Origin: Periplaneta americana
Taxonomy: Eukaryota; Arthropoda; Insecta; Blattodea; Blattidae
DNA length: 64,000 nucleotides
NCBI RefSeq assembly: GCF_040183065.1
Contig: NC_091125.1
Span: 114,269,121-114,333,120 of the forward strand
Reading direction: 5' to 3'
Shown here: piece by piece, positions 22,754-34,600 of the stretch
Layout: every line of letters starts with the position of its first letter
Numbering within the stretch: position 1 is the first letter of the stretch
Made by a program: the position numbers and the translations under genes
The notes under the pieces: model-generated
The model's database searches: none
What the model was told of the DNA's origin: nothing
The model's input: the letters and a program-made list of their open reading frames with translations, nothing else

Positions 22754-25243
22754 TCATTTAGTACAACTCTTATCATTTAGTACAACAAATCTATTATATT
22801 CAGTTGCAATCACCAGTAGCTGTTCTTTCCTCCATTTTGTTGTTGGCTGATTTTTCACAAGTCTGCTATGATATGCAGCACTATCCATGACAATAACGCA
22901 TTGCCCTAATGTTCTCAGGTCAACAACTGTGTTTGCACCCACTTCTCAACTACAGGGCTATTCATAGCACTATGGTAGTCCTGACTATTCTTTCAATTGC
23001 ATGAAAAAATTAAATCAGCACCTGCAATAAAAATTATACCTGGGCATATAATTACGTCACACGAATTCACAGCATTTAAATAAAGAAAATAAAACATGAC
23101 ATGAGATCCTCTTTGGTGAAAGGCTTTCCCACGTTTTTATTTAGTCACCAATTTTTATATTTTTGTACCCTGATTTAAAAAATTACTCTTGCCAAATTTA
23201 TGTAAAATATAAATCAATATAACTTACCGAGTATAAATCCACCTTTCGTTCCGGCATCTAATCTTCCACCCTCATTTGTTGGTCTATGAATAACACCATT
23301 CATGTCACTGGAAACTTCACCTGGTTTATTTCATGAATAAGTGGGTGATCATACTTAAAAAAACAGAGAGAGAAAAGCAATTCACATTGACACTCTAAGA
23401 GACACAAAAATTTTAAAGACAGGAAAACCGTTCAAGAATTTTATAACTAACCTCTAGTTATAATATGAAACTATTAATTGCAAAACATGTTGTTCCCACC
23501 TGAATTCATTACTAGTAGCCTATATTAATTGCAATTTCATATTCCACATAAGTGTTAATCTATTTGTTAGTAAAAAATTCAATCACTCAATGTCTCACAA
23601 TACATTGAAATTTACCATTCATAAAAATCCAAGTCTCATCCAAGAATACTACGGGTTTAGGGTTCTCACGCTCCACATTTCTTATATATTCTCTTAAAAA
23701 CGAATAACATCACTTTCTCATACATGTGTATAAGGATCCCCTTTGCTCCATAGAAATTTCATCTCTTTCAAAATTTTTTTCACCGATGATAAGGATACTC
23801 TAAATAAATGTTTCATAATCATCATTCATATGTTCCAGAACTTTTGCTGCTGTTAGTACTTACCCTGTAACAGTAAATGAAAATTATGCCATATTTTTAT
23901 ACATAGGCCTATGACTAATATCAGAATTACATTGCATAAATCAACACAATAATTCCTGTAACTTCCCTACCTTTATGTAACTTGTCATAAATAAATCTCG
24001 CAATTGCATCTTTCGTAAAATCATCAGCATCAGTCACTGGATGTTTACGTAGTCTATGTTTTCCTGGTGTCACGAGTGGGGTCCCCTTGTGTGAATTTAT
24101 CACTTTCGTGGCTGTAGTTAAGCCAAGCTGTAATAACAAACAATAACATAATACTTCTAAAAATTGTTATATCATAAAATTCATGCATAATACCAACATT
24201 TACAGCTATATGAATAGAAAATGATCAACATGTTAGGTTGGGTCTACGATAGGTTTAAGTAGGCTAATATTTAGGTAATTCTCCAGAAAAGCTACACCAA
24301 AGAAGGCATAATTTTATTTTGTTTAATTGATTTCTGTGATATTTACATAGTGATGAACACGTGGTTTTAGTGCACAGCCACAAATACTTTCAGCACAAAA
24401 ATCCTTTGGCACTTACCTGTATATTCTAATGCATTGTTGTAGTCCCTCCCTCAAACTTGTTACTAATTACCAATATAACATGCGAGAGGTCCAGGACGAA
24501 GAGAAATGGTTAGTTTCCCAGTAGTGCGTCCTCGTCCTCTCGAGTGTTATATCTTAACAAGTACTTTGGGTGGGGTAGCTTTTCTGAAGAAACACCATAT
24601 TTAATATTACTTAGACCAGTCATGAATAAATTATTCAGCCAGAGTCAACGTTCCTATGCTTTATAGAGTATGTTATATAGTTATTATATAAAACTGAATT
24701 ATTTTTAAGCACCATAACAGGCCAACATTCATGTAATATTTGCTGCAATATCAAGTTAATAATTACAATATGACTTGTATTTTCTTCGGCCGATGTGGCA
24801 TGTAAATTGTGATCTGAACGGTTAATTTAATACCAAAAGAGAAAACTGGAAATTTACTTTCGTGCTGTTTGATTACTTGTTCGTCTAATTTGTAAATGTA
24901 TTTAAGCTATCACCTACTGCAGTATTACAGTATCTTAAATGTATTTAGTTTGGCAATATGAAAATCACTGACTTGATTAAACATTAGGCCTAACCTAAAA
25001 ATTTGTTTTGTTTGACCACAATCATGAAATTATTAGTGCAAACTCCTAAAACTGAATACCACTTTGAAATGTATGCTTAAGAATACTTACTCCTAATAAT
25101 TGTCCTATTCTGGTTGTAATTGCTGTCTCCGTTAGCATAATTCCTTCTTCATTATCTTCTTTCTTCAACTCATTATACAAGTGAACTACAGATTTCTGAA
25201 GCGTACTCTGAATGCCACACATTTTCTTCCTTGGAGGAGTCAC
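22754..25243 (-). pseudogene. Intron-bearing DDE transposase-like gene, decayed and C-terminally truncated
   Basis: Five conserved blocks lie in order on the minus strand. Each junction has GT/AG-type splice sites in matching phase. E1 25243-25091 starts MTPPRKKMCGIQ and ends GQLLG, donor GTAAGT. E2 24127-23971 has LGLTTATKVINS, then TPGKHRLRKHPVTDADDF, donor GTAGGG, phase 1. E3 23849-23616 has SVKKILKEMKFLWSKGD and NPKPVVFLDETWIFMNG, donor GTAAAT, phase 1. E4 23320-23228 has EVSSDMNGVIHRPTNEGGRL and TKGGFIL, donor GTAAGT, phase 1. E5 from 23021 has ADLIF, then DYHSAMNSPVVEKWV and VIVMDSAAYHSRLV. FLDETW and VMDxAxYH are the first and second catalytic Asp regions of an IS630/Tc1-like DDE family seen in insects. 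The third acidic residue is not found before sequence similarity ends near 22754. E3 and E5 contain frameshifts and stops. It could be an intron-containing transposon or a domesticated gene that later died. Confidence 0.7.
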
Positions 25244-26372
25244 TGCAACACTATTTCATTTTTTTGACATAGTAATAAAAATCTAAACACGAAAGAAATT
25301 CATTAAAATTTGAAATAATATTTCTATCCATTACCCACGTGCATTATCACGCCCAAGTATATTATATTCATTCGTACTTATCTGACTATTCTTGAATTAT
25401 AACCACAACGCAACACATAACATAACTATTATGTATTAATATTAATACTAATATTAATTAATTATTAATAAGTTCGAATTTCACTATCTTCCAGTAACCG
25501 GCTGAGAAATCTAGTACAATTTTAATTTCATGGAACTCCAGTACCGGCAAATATTGTCGATATTTGCCTCAGCTGCCAACATACCGGTTACAAAATCACT
25601 ACCATTTATAGTATTTGTCAGTATCGAAATTCGAAACGAAGTTGGCAAAAGAAAATTCAACCTTCAAACTAGAAAATCACCATAATCCACTAGCATTTGT
25701 AGTAATGGGGGAAAAATGGTTAGGTTTCACCCTTAGGGTATCAAGTTACCTGGTCTTCCCTATAGTCTATAATTAGTGAAACCTTTGGTAGGTGCGGCGC
25801 TCAGATATGTGTATCAGATTATAAAATCTACCCCCTGTGATTACACATCACGCATTGCGGCAAGGTGGTGTTAAAAATGGAACTTAGACATGAAGCTAAT
25901 TACAACCCCTCATATAGAGAAAATCATACCATTCTGCATGCAGCATGTCTGTTGTATTCAACTGAACATTGTCAGTCATTCAGTAGGTATCGGATGTGAG
26001 GGGTTACTACGTTCTAACAATCACAGGAGTGATAAAATGCCAAGCTACCCTCATACTACGCGTTTATGTTATTGTAGGGGAGCTTTCACATTACAAACGA
26101 CAATATTGATTTTTTATCTTATAATTTTTAAGTTCAGCAGATAATTTTCTTGTAAAACACTGAAATATTACACTTCTTCGCCGCATTATTTTCTAGTATT
26201 TTTTATAAAATCATTATCATTATTAATAGACTACTGCTGTGATCGCCTTCATCATTATCATTCCCATCATATGTCGAACATATTTCATATATTCGTAAAC
26301 AAAATATATAATTATTTTTAAAGAAACTATACACATACATTTCTTTGCTAAATTCTTGACGAAGAGTTTCAA
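25244..26372. other. No gene recognised
   Basis: 5' side of the transposase-like pseudogene. No terminal inverted repeat pairing with the 22.7-kb side was found by eye. Confidence 0.4.
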
Positions 26373-26457
<85 letters not shown>

Positions 26458-26505
26458 GACCTATAATAATAATAATAGTAATAATAATAATAATAATAAT
26501 AATAC
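26373..26505. repeat. (TTA)n then (TAA)n microsatellite pair
   Basis: About 28 TTA units, an AGACCTATAA spacer, then TAA units. Together they can fold back on each other. Confidence 0.95.
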
Positions 26506-26874
26506 CCAATAACTTCAAAAACTTAATGTTGAAAGCCTCACTTTCTGAAAGAGGCATGCGTTGAGATATGTTAACAACAGATAAAACACCACGCACCAGC
26601 AGAAAGTGAACCCGTCAGATTCTTTCTGCAGTCTGGTTGAAACTTTGATTATTCACTGCGCATGCGTGACTCAGGTGACAAGTTTCTGGTGACAGTATGT
26701 GGTCCGATATGCGAGTGGCTTCAAAGAGAGACGTGGCAGATGTGACGAGACATGCCACTCCTGTATGAAAGGTTTAATTCGTTTCTGATTTGTTCGTTTT
26801 CAAGTAACATTCCACATGCGACGTGCCACTGCGGTGTGAAAGCTTCCTTACTGTAGTAGAGACAGTTCAATATA

Positions 26875-27313
26875 CAGTGGAAGCTCTTAAGTTCGACAGA
26901 AATCAAGTTCGACATTCCTATAGTTCGACTGCTTACGTAGGAGGATTAGACACTAAGAAATGGGTTTGCCATTTCAATGGTAATTGGTTCTGTGTTTTGT
27001 AGTGATACTTTTGTTAAAGGAAAACAGAATATTTTATTGATTAGGACATCCATATTTAATCACTGATTTTAAATTAATGAACTTTTCTTTTTCTATTTGA
27101 GAATTGTGTCGTTTGTGAGACGGATCTGTCGAAACCCACTGTGGTACTAGAAGCGCATACACAAGTCTCGGGGCGGGCAGGATATGCAAGTACAGTATTG
27201 TATTCGTTGATGGATAACCAATAAGAATTTGTATTCGTTTCACCTGACACACCCACTACCCTTATTGGGCTATACTTTCAATTCTGTTTTGTCGAACTTA
27301 AGAGAGTCCACTG
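26875..27313 (-). mobile_element. Pogo-like MITE, copy 1 (439 bp)
   Basis: CAGTGGAAGCTCTTAAGTTC at the left is mirrored by GAACTTAAGAGAGTCCACTG at the right. TA lies outside both ends (26873-26874 and 27314-27315). The CAGTGG start, TTCGAC inner motif and TA target are typical of pogo/Tigger-like elements. There is no transposase. It shares over 350 bp with the copies at 30495 and 61478, in the opposite orientation. Confidence 0.85.
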
Positions 27314-27315
27314 TA

Positions 27316-30300
27316 TGTCACAATTTAACTGAATGGAACTGCTTCTTGTATTATCATTTGAGTACTTATGAAGAGACTGTTGTAAGGAAGATCGATTGTA
27401 GAATTGTTATGTTTCCTCTATAGGTCTATCGGATGAGGAAGATGAAGGACCACTAAAGTCTTTGTCAAGTACGTATGTTCTAATAGCCTGACATAGAGGC
27501 CACTGAAATTCAAGTTTTAAGCGATTTTTGGAAGCTAGTTTTGTCTTCCATTTCGTATTGAGAGCTAACATTCTGTACCTACATATTTTTTCATAGTACT
27601 TAACCAGGTACAAATTTTCAGAAGCAGTTTTAACTGGTAATGTTGAAAGTTTGGCTTGTTAGAGCAACAGTTAAAATTAGCCTAGATAATATTGAGTAAT
27701 TTTTTTATTTACATTTGTAAACTAAAACAGCATGCAAATATGAATTTACCTCATTTGCTACCCGAAAAGTGTGTGTAAAATTGCTTATGACAAGTTTGAT
27801 AAAACTGAAGGCAAACTGAAGAGTGTGGATTATTAGTTCAAAGAACAATTTTGGGACGTCTTTTATCAAAGATCCAACATCCACAAGAAATCACCCTACT
27901 TCTCTTCACGGTTTCCTGACGCTTCCACAACTCCCCACAACTATAAGGCAAAACAATATGCAGCGAAAGTTAATGAAGTACAGAGATATAACAAAGTTTG
28001 TAAGTTCCGTACAAGCGTGCAAACTTACAAAAAGAAAGAAGCGAGCGAAGTTAGAGCAGCACCGCCATCTCGTGTATCCCGGCCAAATCTCTGTAATGAC
28101 TTGTTTATACCGCAAGTTTGCCGCCCCTTATATCAGGACATCAGATAGAGGACGGCGAGGAAACTTTTGAGGTGAAACGCGATTCGTAGGGAACAATCAT
28201 GCCAAGCAACCCCTGTGAAGACATCTAACCAAAGCCTGCTGAGTACAGTGTATAATATTTAAGAATGATATCATCAATTTGTGTAACGTTAAATAATTTA
28301 CGAAGAAAATATGAATAGGAAAATTAAATTAAAATATTAATATAATCTAATCTCATTATTGTCCTTCATTACAACGATAATTTCTTCAGGTACAAAATGA
28401 ATACGGAAAATTACACGAGAATCAAAATTACTTCAAGGGAACTGGGTATTGTTGGTGACCAAAAGTCACATTTTCGGTTCTTTGGCCTTAAAAAATCAGC
28501 ATTTTCTGTGGGTTATGAAGATATAGATGAATGTTGTTACGGGGCCCTGAAATTGTATTTTTAATAGTTAGTGCGTCAATTTACCCTAAATGTCAAGTAA
28601 GAAATTTTAAATCACATTTTTACATAACATTTATATTAAAATTCTATATTATAATTTTTATTAGGAACTTTCTTCATTAGAGGATTGCCATTAGGACAAA
28701 GTGATTAAGGCTACAGTTCGTTTGTTGGTTTGTTAGTTTGTTTGCTTATTTATTAATTCATTTCTTTGTTCGTTTGTTTGTTTTGTTTGCTTATTTATTA
28801 ATTTATTTGTTTGTTCGTTTGTTGGTTTGTTTGTTTATTTCTTCATTAATAAATAAGCAAACAAACGAACAAATAAATAAATAATTATATTGGTACGACA
28901 TTTATGAACTATGAAATTGGGACAGTTAACCTGAAACCTTAATCTATTACACTGTCTTTCATGTGAACACCTTACTGTAATATTAAATGCACTTCAGGAT
29001 TGACGGTTCCTGTGGAGGGAGGAAAGACACCTCTGTCGTCAAGGTGACCACACTTCTCGGCCTACCATGCTCTTGCTGTGTGTTTAGTTAGAAACAAGCA
29101 TGTTACACGTCAAGCTTCACTTCCTATTTTTAACTAGTCACATAATTGATTCAGTTTCTTCTGGTATTATAATTCAAAATAAAGTTTTTTATTTCATTTA
29201 TTTATGAATTGTAGGTTGTTTTCATAACCAGCTGATAGTTGATGAATCAAATTCCCGACTCAGTCAGTGGTTCGTGCGTTGGCCAAGCTCTGCTAAGCAA
29301 CAATGCTATGCTTCTTCCATCTCAAACGTCAGTCCTAAAGTATTTTTAATTATATTGTAGATCACTTATTCAAAATTTACTTGCGTACAAAATTTGAGAG
29401 GGGGAGGTATGAGTTGATGCTATGAAAGGTAAAGGTACGGTATTTTATGGTTAAAATCTGAGTATGTCTCTAATGGATATTGTACTATTAAAATTGATGC
29501 AGACCTCGAAAATTAACTTTCAGCTTCCACTGAAATGATAGAATAATGAATTGCGGAGAAAATGTCTGACTGGTTCACTATAATTGTATCTCGGATGCAG
29601 CGATAAGCATAGAATTGTGATTGAGCGGCAAAAACGTAATCGAATATTTTTGAAGTGCTCATTATTGAGGGTTTAACGTGCGCTTGAATTTTTATTGCAT
29701 TCAAATCATGGATAGCGATGAAAAGCACGAGTTAACAAGAGAGGGAGAGAGACAGGTATAAAGGAGACAGACATAAATGCATAGACTGTGATGGAGAGGA
29801 AAGAGAGAGGAAATGAGGGATGAAACGATCCGTAGGAAATCTGAATGTCGACATTAAATCAAATTTTTTTCTTCATGGCGAAATATCTCCCTATTTTCTA
29901 GGAGACAGAGAAGAAGAAGAAGAAGAAGAAGAAGAAATATACATGGTTGGCACATATCACGAATATGAAAGGCAGAAGGAATTTGGATCAAAAGTGCCTA
30001 GGGAAACATCGCTTTGAGGCCTCGTATTGGAGTATGATAAAGTTTAAGAGTGGCAGGATGTTCCCTTTGAAGATCTAGCTCTGTAACTTGCATTAAATTT
30101 CCACATGTTCCTTCTAGTTTGTTCTCTCTTTTTTTTTTTTAACCGGAACGAATTCAATCTCAAAGCTTTTTTTGCATTATTAATTGTATCTATACGCGTC
30201 TCCAAACGGAACATTCTGACAATACGTTTATACTAAGGAATACGCGAAAATATGGCACGATTTGTCTGAATTGAGATAACTTAGACATTAAGATTGAAGT

Positions 30301-30490
30301 ATAGCGAGTTTTTCTCCAGTTACTATCCTGAAGCTGTATACTGTTTCTCTTATTCAAACTTAACAAAATTTGAATTTGTTATTACGTTAAAGTAAAAGAA
30401 ACTAAATTATTATCCGTATTACAGGGTATAGATAGCCACAGGATTTCCGGAGGTTATCTTGGGAGAAGGTACGGTTGCGAAAGATCGACA
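27316..30490. other. No gene recognised; TTTG/TTTA-rich fold-back at 28725-28890
   Basis: Frames such as 27823-28170 lack family motifs. Around 28725-28890, GTTTGCTTATTTATTAA and GTTCGTTTG on the left mirror TTAATAAATAAGCAAAC and CAAACGAAC on the right. (GAA)n lies at 29910-29936. Confidence 0.45.
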
Positions 30491-30494
30491 AATA

Positions 30495-31535
30495 CAGTGG
30501 ACTCTCCTAAGTTCGACAGAACAGAATTGAAAGTTCTGAGTTCTGTCAGACTCCAAAGCAGCTATTCTATCAATAGTCTCTAAACACACACCTTCATCTC
30601 AAACAGCAGAAATAACTAAAATGCTCTCTCAATTAATATCACTCAATAAAAGAATTGTATTCCAATGGATATCATCCCATTGTGGAATCCTGGAAAACGA
30701 GAATGCGGATGCATTAGCAAAGAAGGGCAGCACTGCTACTTACAGACCTGTTACTAAATCTACATATTACTCTGTGAAAAGACTTATTAAATCTACATAC
30801 TTAGACTTCAACAAACAAAATTCGATAACACAATCACAAAGGAAAAAATGGAACTCTCTGCATCAAAATCCACAGTTAATTGCCGATTTACCACGGAAAT
30901 CGTCTATAGCAGCATTTAGATTGACAACAGGCCATGATTGTTTGGCCAAACACCTGCATAGAATTGGAATATATCAGTCCCCTAACTGCAACTCAAACCA
31001 AGAAATGGATTCGGAACACCTCAAAATCTGTTCTTCAGTGGCCAACCATGATAATATCTTTGAAAAATATTGGAGTGCAAGAGGTCAAATGACTTTATTG
31101 TCAAACTCCTGGCATTAGAAAACAACAACATAAGGGTAGTGGGTGTGGCAGGTGAAATGAATATAAATTCTTATTGGTTATCCATCAACGAATACAGTAC
31201 TGTACTCGAATTTCCTGCCCGCCCCCAGACTTGTGTATGCGTTTCTAGTACCACAGTTGGTTTCGACAGTTCCGTCTCACAAACGGCACAATTCTCATAT
31301 AGAAAAAGATGAATCCATTAATTTAAAATCAGTGATCAATATGGATCTCCTAATCAATAAAATATTCTGTTTTTCTTTAACAAAAGTATTACTATAAGAC
31401 ACAGAACCAATTCCCATTCAAATGGCAAACCCATTTCTTAGTGCCCGTATAGGGGCGTGTCTAATACTCCTAAGTAAGCAATCGAACTATAGGAATGTCG
31501 AACTTGATTTCTGTCGAACTTAAGAGCTTCCACTG
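30495..31535 (+). mobile_element. Pogo-like MITE, copy 2, interrupted by a LINE fragment
   Basis: Ends CAGTGGACTCTCCTAAGTTC and GAACTTAAGAGCTTCCACTG are flanked by TA (30493-30494 and 31536-31537). After GAATTGAAAGTTC the MITE consensus breaks at about 30533. It resumes at ATAAGGGTAGTGGGTGTGG (31132), as judged from copies 1 and 3. Confidence 0.85.
30533..31131 (+). mobile_element. LINE RNase H and C-terminal coding fragment inside the MITE
   Basis: Reads SDSKAAILSIVSK, then from 30621 QLISLNKRIVFQWISSHCGI, then ENENADALAKKGS. This matches the RNase H signature (SDSK, WxSSHCGIxGNExADxLAKxG) of I/Jockey-like insect LINEs. It is followed by KSSIAAFRLTTGHDCLAKHL, a CNSNQEMDSEHLKIC segment in place of the usual Cys knuckle, and YWSARGQM before the stop. 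A short AAAACAACAAC tail follows. The frame is open for 165 codons from the Met at 30621, so this copy is younger than 20031-22445. RT and endonuclease are absent. Confidence 0.85.
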
Positions 31536-31537
31536 TA

Positions 31538-32089
31538 CTGGGAATTAATTACTGTACGTTTGCGAAAGGAGTGCTGCACCCGTTTGCGAAAACTGTAAAA
31601 ATTACTTTAAGGATCTTAACACCTTAAAGATTGTACATGGAAGAATTTAAAATCAAAGGGCCAAAGAGCACTAAGATTGATGATCTGACGTTTTATATAA
31701 AATTAGAAATTCAGTTGTAGCTCAAATTCCGGTGATTTTTTAAAATTAATTCTGATGATAGATGAAATGGAGGGGAGATGGATGGTGTTCGTGGAAGAAC
31801 AGAAGGAAACGGGGATACCCCCAGAAAATTTTTGCAACGTCTGCTTTTTCTTTTCACAACAAATTTCATGCAGTCAAATTATATAAAACAGAATCGATTG
31901 CTTCTTCTGAATTCACATTTGTAGCTAAAAAGAATCATATCCGTGAAAATTTCAGAACTAGTTCTGATTGTAGGCTTACATTTTATTGAAACTTACCATA
32001 TTGGCTGTAAGTCAAATGAGGGAGACAAACATGAATGAGAATTAAAAAAAAACACATATCTAGAATCCAAGCAGGAGAAATGCGATTTA
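31538..32089. other. No gene recognised
   Basis: AT-rich. A 75-residue frame at 31762-31989 has no motif. Confidence 0.4.
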
Positions 32090-32345
32090 TAAAATCAGTA
32101 AAAGACTGCAGTAGAGAAAATAGAATAAAAAATAATCATATAAGGAAAGAAATTAAATGTATTAGACTCATGGAATGAAAACATTGCAACTTACAAAAGT
32201 AACTGTTTAAAACATGTTCGACCAAAGAATGAAACTAGAATAATAAAGAAAGCTCTCAGTTATCAGCCAAATGGACGAAGAAGTTTGGGAAGACCCCGGA
32301 AAAGATGGCTGGATCAGATTGGAAGTAGCCTAATCTGTTTCAGAT
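32090..32345 (+). mobile_element. LINE C-terminal fragment
   Basis: Broken coding sequence: IRKEIKCIRLMER (with a frame change), then VRPKNETRIIKKALSYQPNG and RRSLGRPRKRWLDQI. The R-GRPRKRW-D motif is typical of the extreme C-terminus of several insect LINEs. It ends at about 32345. Confidence 0.65.
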
Positions 32346-32916
32346 GATGATTATAATTATGATTGAAACTTGTGCCCTGTTACAACTTGTAGAGAATGTT
32401 TGGATATTTACTTGACTTTAAATAATAATTACATTATTAATTATTAAGGTAACATGTCACGCTGCTTTTCGGAAAAGGGTGATACAACAAGTTTTGGAAT
32501 TTTATTTCACTTGTTTTATCTTCGGCATTGAAAGCCTTCCATAGCAAGGTGCACATTAATTCCATTGTATATTTTGTGAATCATCAATCATGTGGCTATG
32601 CTCATAATGTCTATTAAACTTTGCGCTTAATACAAGAATGAATAGAGAGCTCTAATGGCAGGCCACTCTACATTCCTTTGACATTGTGAACTCTATATAC
32701 TTCTGATAATGACTTAACTTGCCACGCTTCGTGGAAAGTAGTAAACATATTCCAAGTTCCATTGATGTGGCTTTAACCAACCTCACACAAGTTACTCTCT
32801 CTTAAATTAAAGTCTAGATTTTAACCTCCAAATTAATGTTAATTTTCGAAATTGTGTTTACGTTTTGCAACAAATCTAGCAGATATATTTGTAAAGTGTA
32901 CCTTTTATTTCATTTT

Positions 32917-33192
<276 letters not shown>

Positions 33193-33344
33193 CCCGCTTA
33201 TCATTGTTGTTTAGTCAACTGCCCGAAAACAGGTCTGAACCTCACAAGTGATACCAAGAAAGCACCACTTGTGAGGCAACTAGTTCAAGAGATAATGGCA
33301 TAGGGTGACCAGTTCCTTTTCCCCTTCATTGCATACATCAACTC

Positions 33345-33354
33345 ATTTACTTAC

Positions 33355-33385
<31 letters not shown>

Positions 33386-33465
33386 TTCACTCACTCACTC
33401 ATTTTCTTATTTATTTCTTTATTTAGTTATTTACTTATTTACTTATTTATTTTTAATCTCGTATA
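33345..33465. repeat. (TTTA)n/(CACT)n, tail of an antisense LINE
   Basis: It lies at the 3' end of the antisense LINE whose 3' UTR (TTAAGGCCATCAGG) begins at about 33468. Confidence 0.75.
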
Positions 33466-34600
33466 GTTAAGGCCATCAGGTATTCCCTGCCACAACATCA
33501 GAAAATATAAGAAGAAAACAAAACCAAAAATGTAGAGAAAATAAATAAATAAGAAAAATATATAAAAGTAGAAAGACATATAAGAAGAGAGAGAAGATTT
33601 AAAAGTATATTAATTCCCTAAAATGCAGCATATATTAAGTAAATAATTAAACTGATAAGGCTAGATATATGACAAAATCAGAAATGAAAGTGCAAAAACA
33701 AAACAAAACAAAAAATTTAGAGAAAATATATAAATAAGAAAAAGATATATGAAACTACAAAGTAGCCACCGGCGTAGCTCTGTCGGTTAAGGCGCTTGCC
33801 TGCCGATCCAGAGTTGCGCTCGGGCGCGGATTCGATTCCCGCTAGGGTTTACCTGGTTTGGTTTTCCCGAGGTTTTCTCCAACCGTAAGGCAAATATCAG
33901 ATAATGTATGGCGAATCATCGGTCTCATCTCGCCAAATATCATTTCGCTATCACCAATTTCATCGACGCTAAATAACCTCGTAGTTGATACAGCGTCGTT
34001 AAATAACCAAGTAAAAAAATGAAACTACAAAGACAAATAAGAAGAGAGAGAAAAAAATAGAAGTACAGAAATAAACCGCAACGGGCAGAAATGAAAATTT
34101 TACAAGTATATTAATTCCATAATGTAGCATATATTAAGTAATTAACCTAATAAAGCTTGGTATGTGACTGACTATAGCTATAGCTTAGAAGAGAAACAAA
34201 ACATTAATACTTTCGAAACTTTTACAATGAAGTTAAAATTTTCAGTTTTTGCATTGTACTCTACTCAGTAAGAAAATGTTTACAAAGTTTGTTTTTGAAC
34301 GCTGTTAAATTCAGACAGTCCTGGATGTTGCTGGCTAGGCTATTCCACAAACGCGACAGCGAGACAGTGAATGATGATGAATACTCTGATATTTTATGTG
34401 TTCGTATTGCTAGTATGCGGCTGTTTAGCGTGCGTGTGTGGAGATTATGATGTGATGATAGATAACTGAAGAGGGAGGCGAGGTAGGTAGGTGTAGACGT
34501 GTGAAGGACTTGGAAAAGAAGAACGAGGGAATCAAAATTTCTTCGTTCGTTAATCCGAAACAGTGGGTAGTAATTGTTTTTGCCGTTGTGCCATTCTTAT
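33466..34600 (-). mobile_element. LINE C-terminus and 3' UTR, interrupted by a SINE
   Basis: Antisense translation of about 34570-34240 gives YPLFRINERRNFDSLVLLFQ, then YLASLFSYLSSHHNLHTRTL, then ISEYSSSFTVSLSRLWNSL and LTAFKNKLCKHF. This is the characteristic last domain of many insect LINEs (SLFR/SYL-SSHNLRTR, then RLWNSLP, then FK-KL). It has no Met start and so is easily missed. The 3' UTR runs left to the TTTA tail, with the SINE at 33763-34018 inside it. Confidence 0.8.
33763..34018 (+). mobile_element. tRNA-derived SINE (family A), youngest-looking copy
   Basis: GGCGTAGCTCTGTCGGTTAA (A box), then GGATTCGATTCCC (B box), CCGAGGTTTTCTCC, and the end GTTGATACAGCGTCGTTAAA. A perfect 14-bp ATGAAACTACAAAG is duplicated at 33749-33762 and 34019-34032. 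It is used here as the reference for the family. Confidence 0.95.

Noticed and set aside
18935-25690. Terminal repeats of the intron-bearing transposase-like locus (GTTGCCAAC-like words on both sides)
   Set aside because: Only short words match; no extended inverted similarity was seen.
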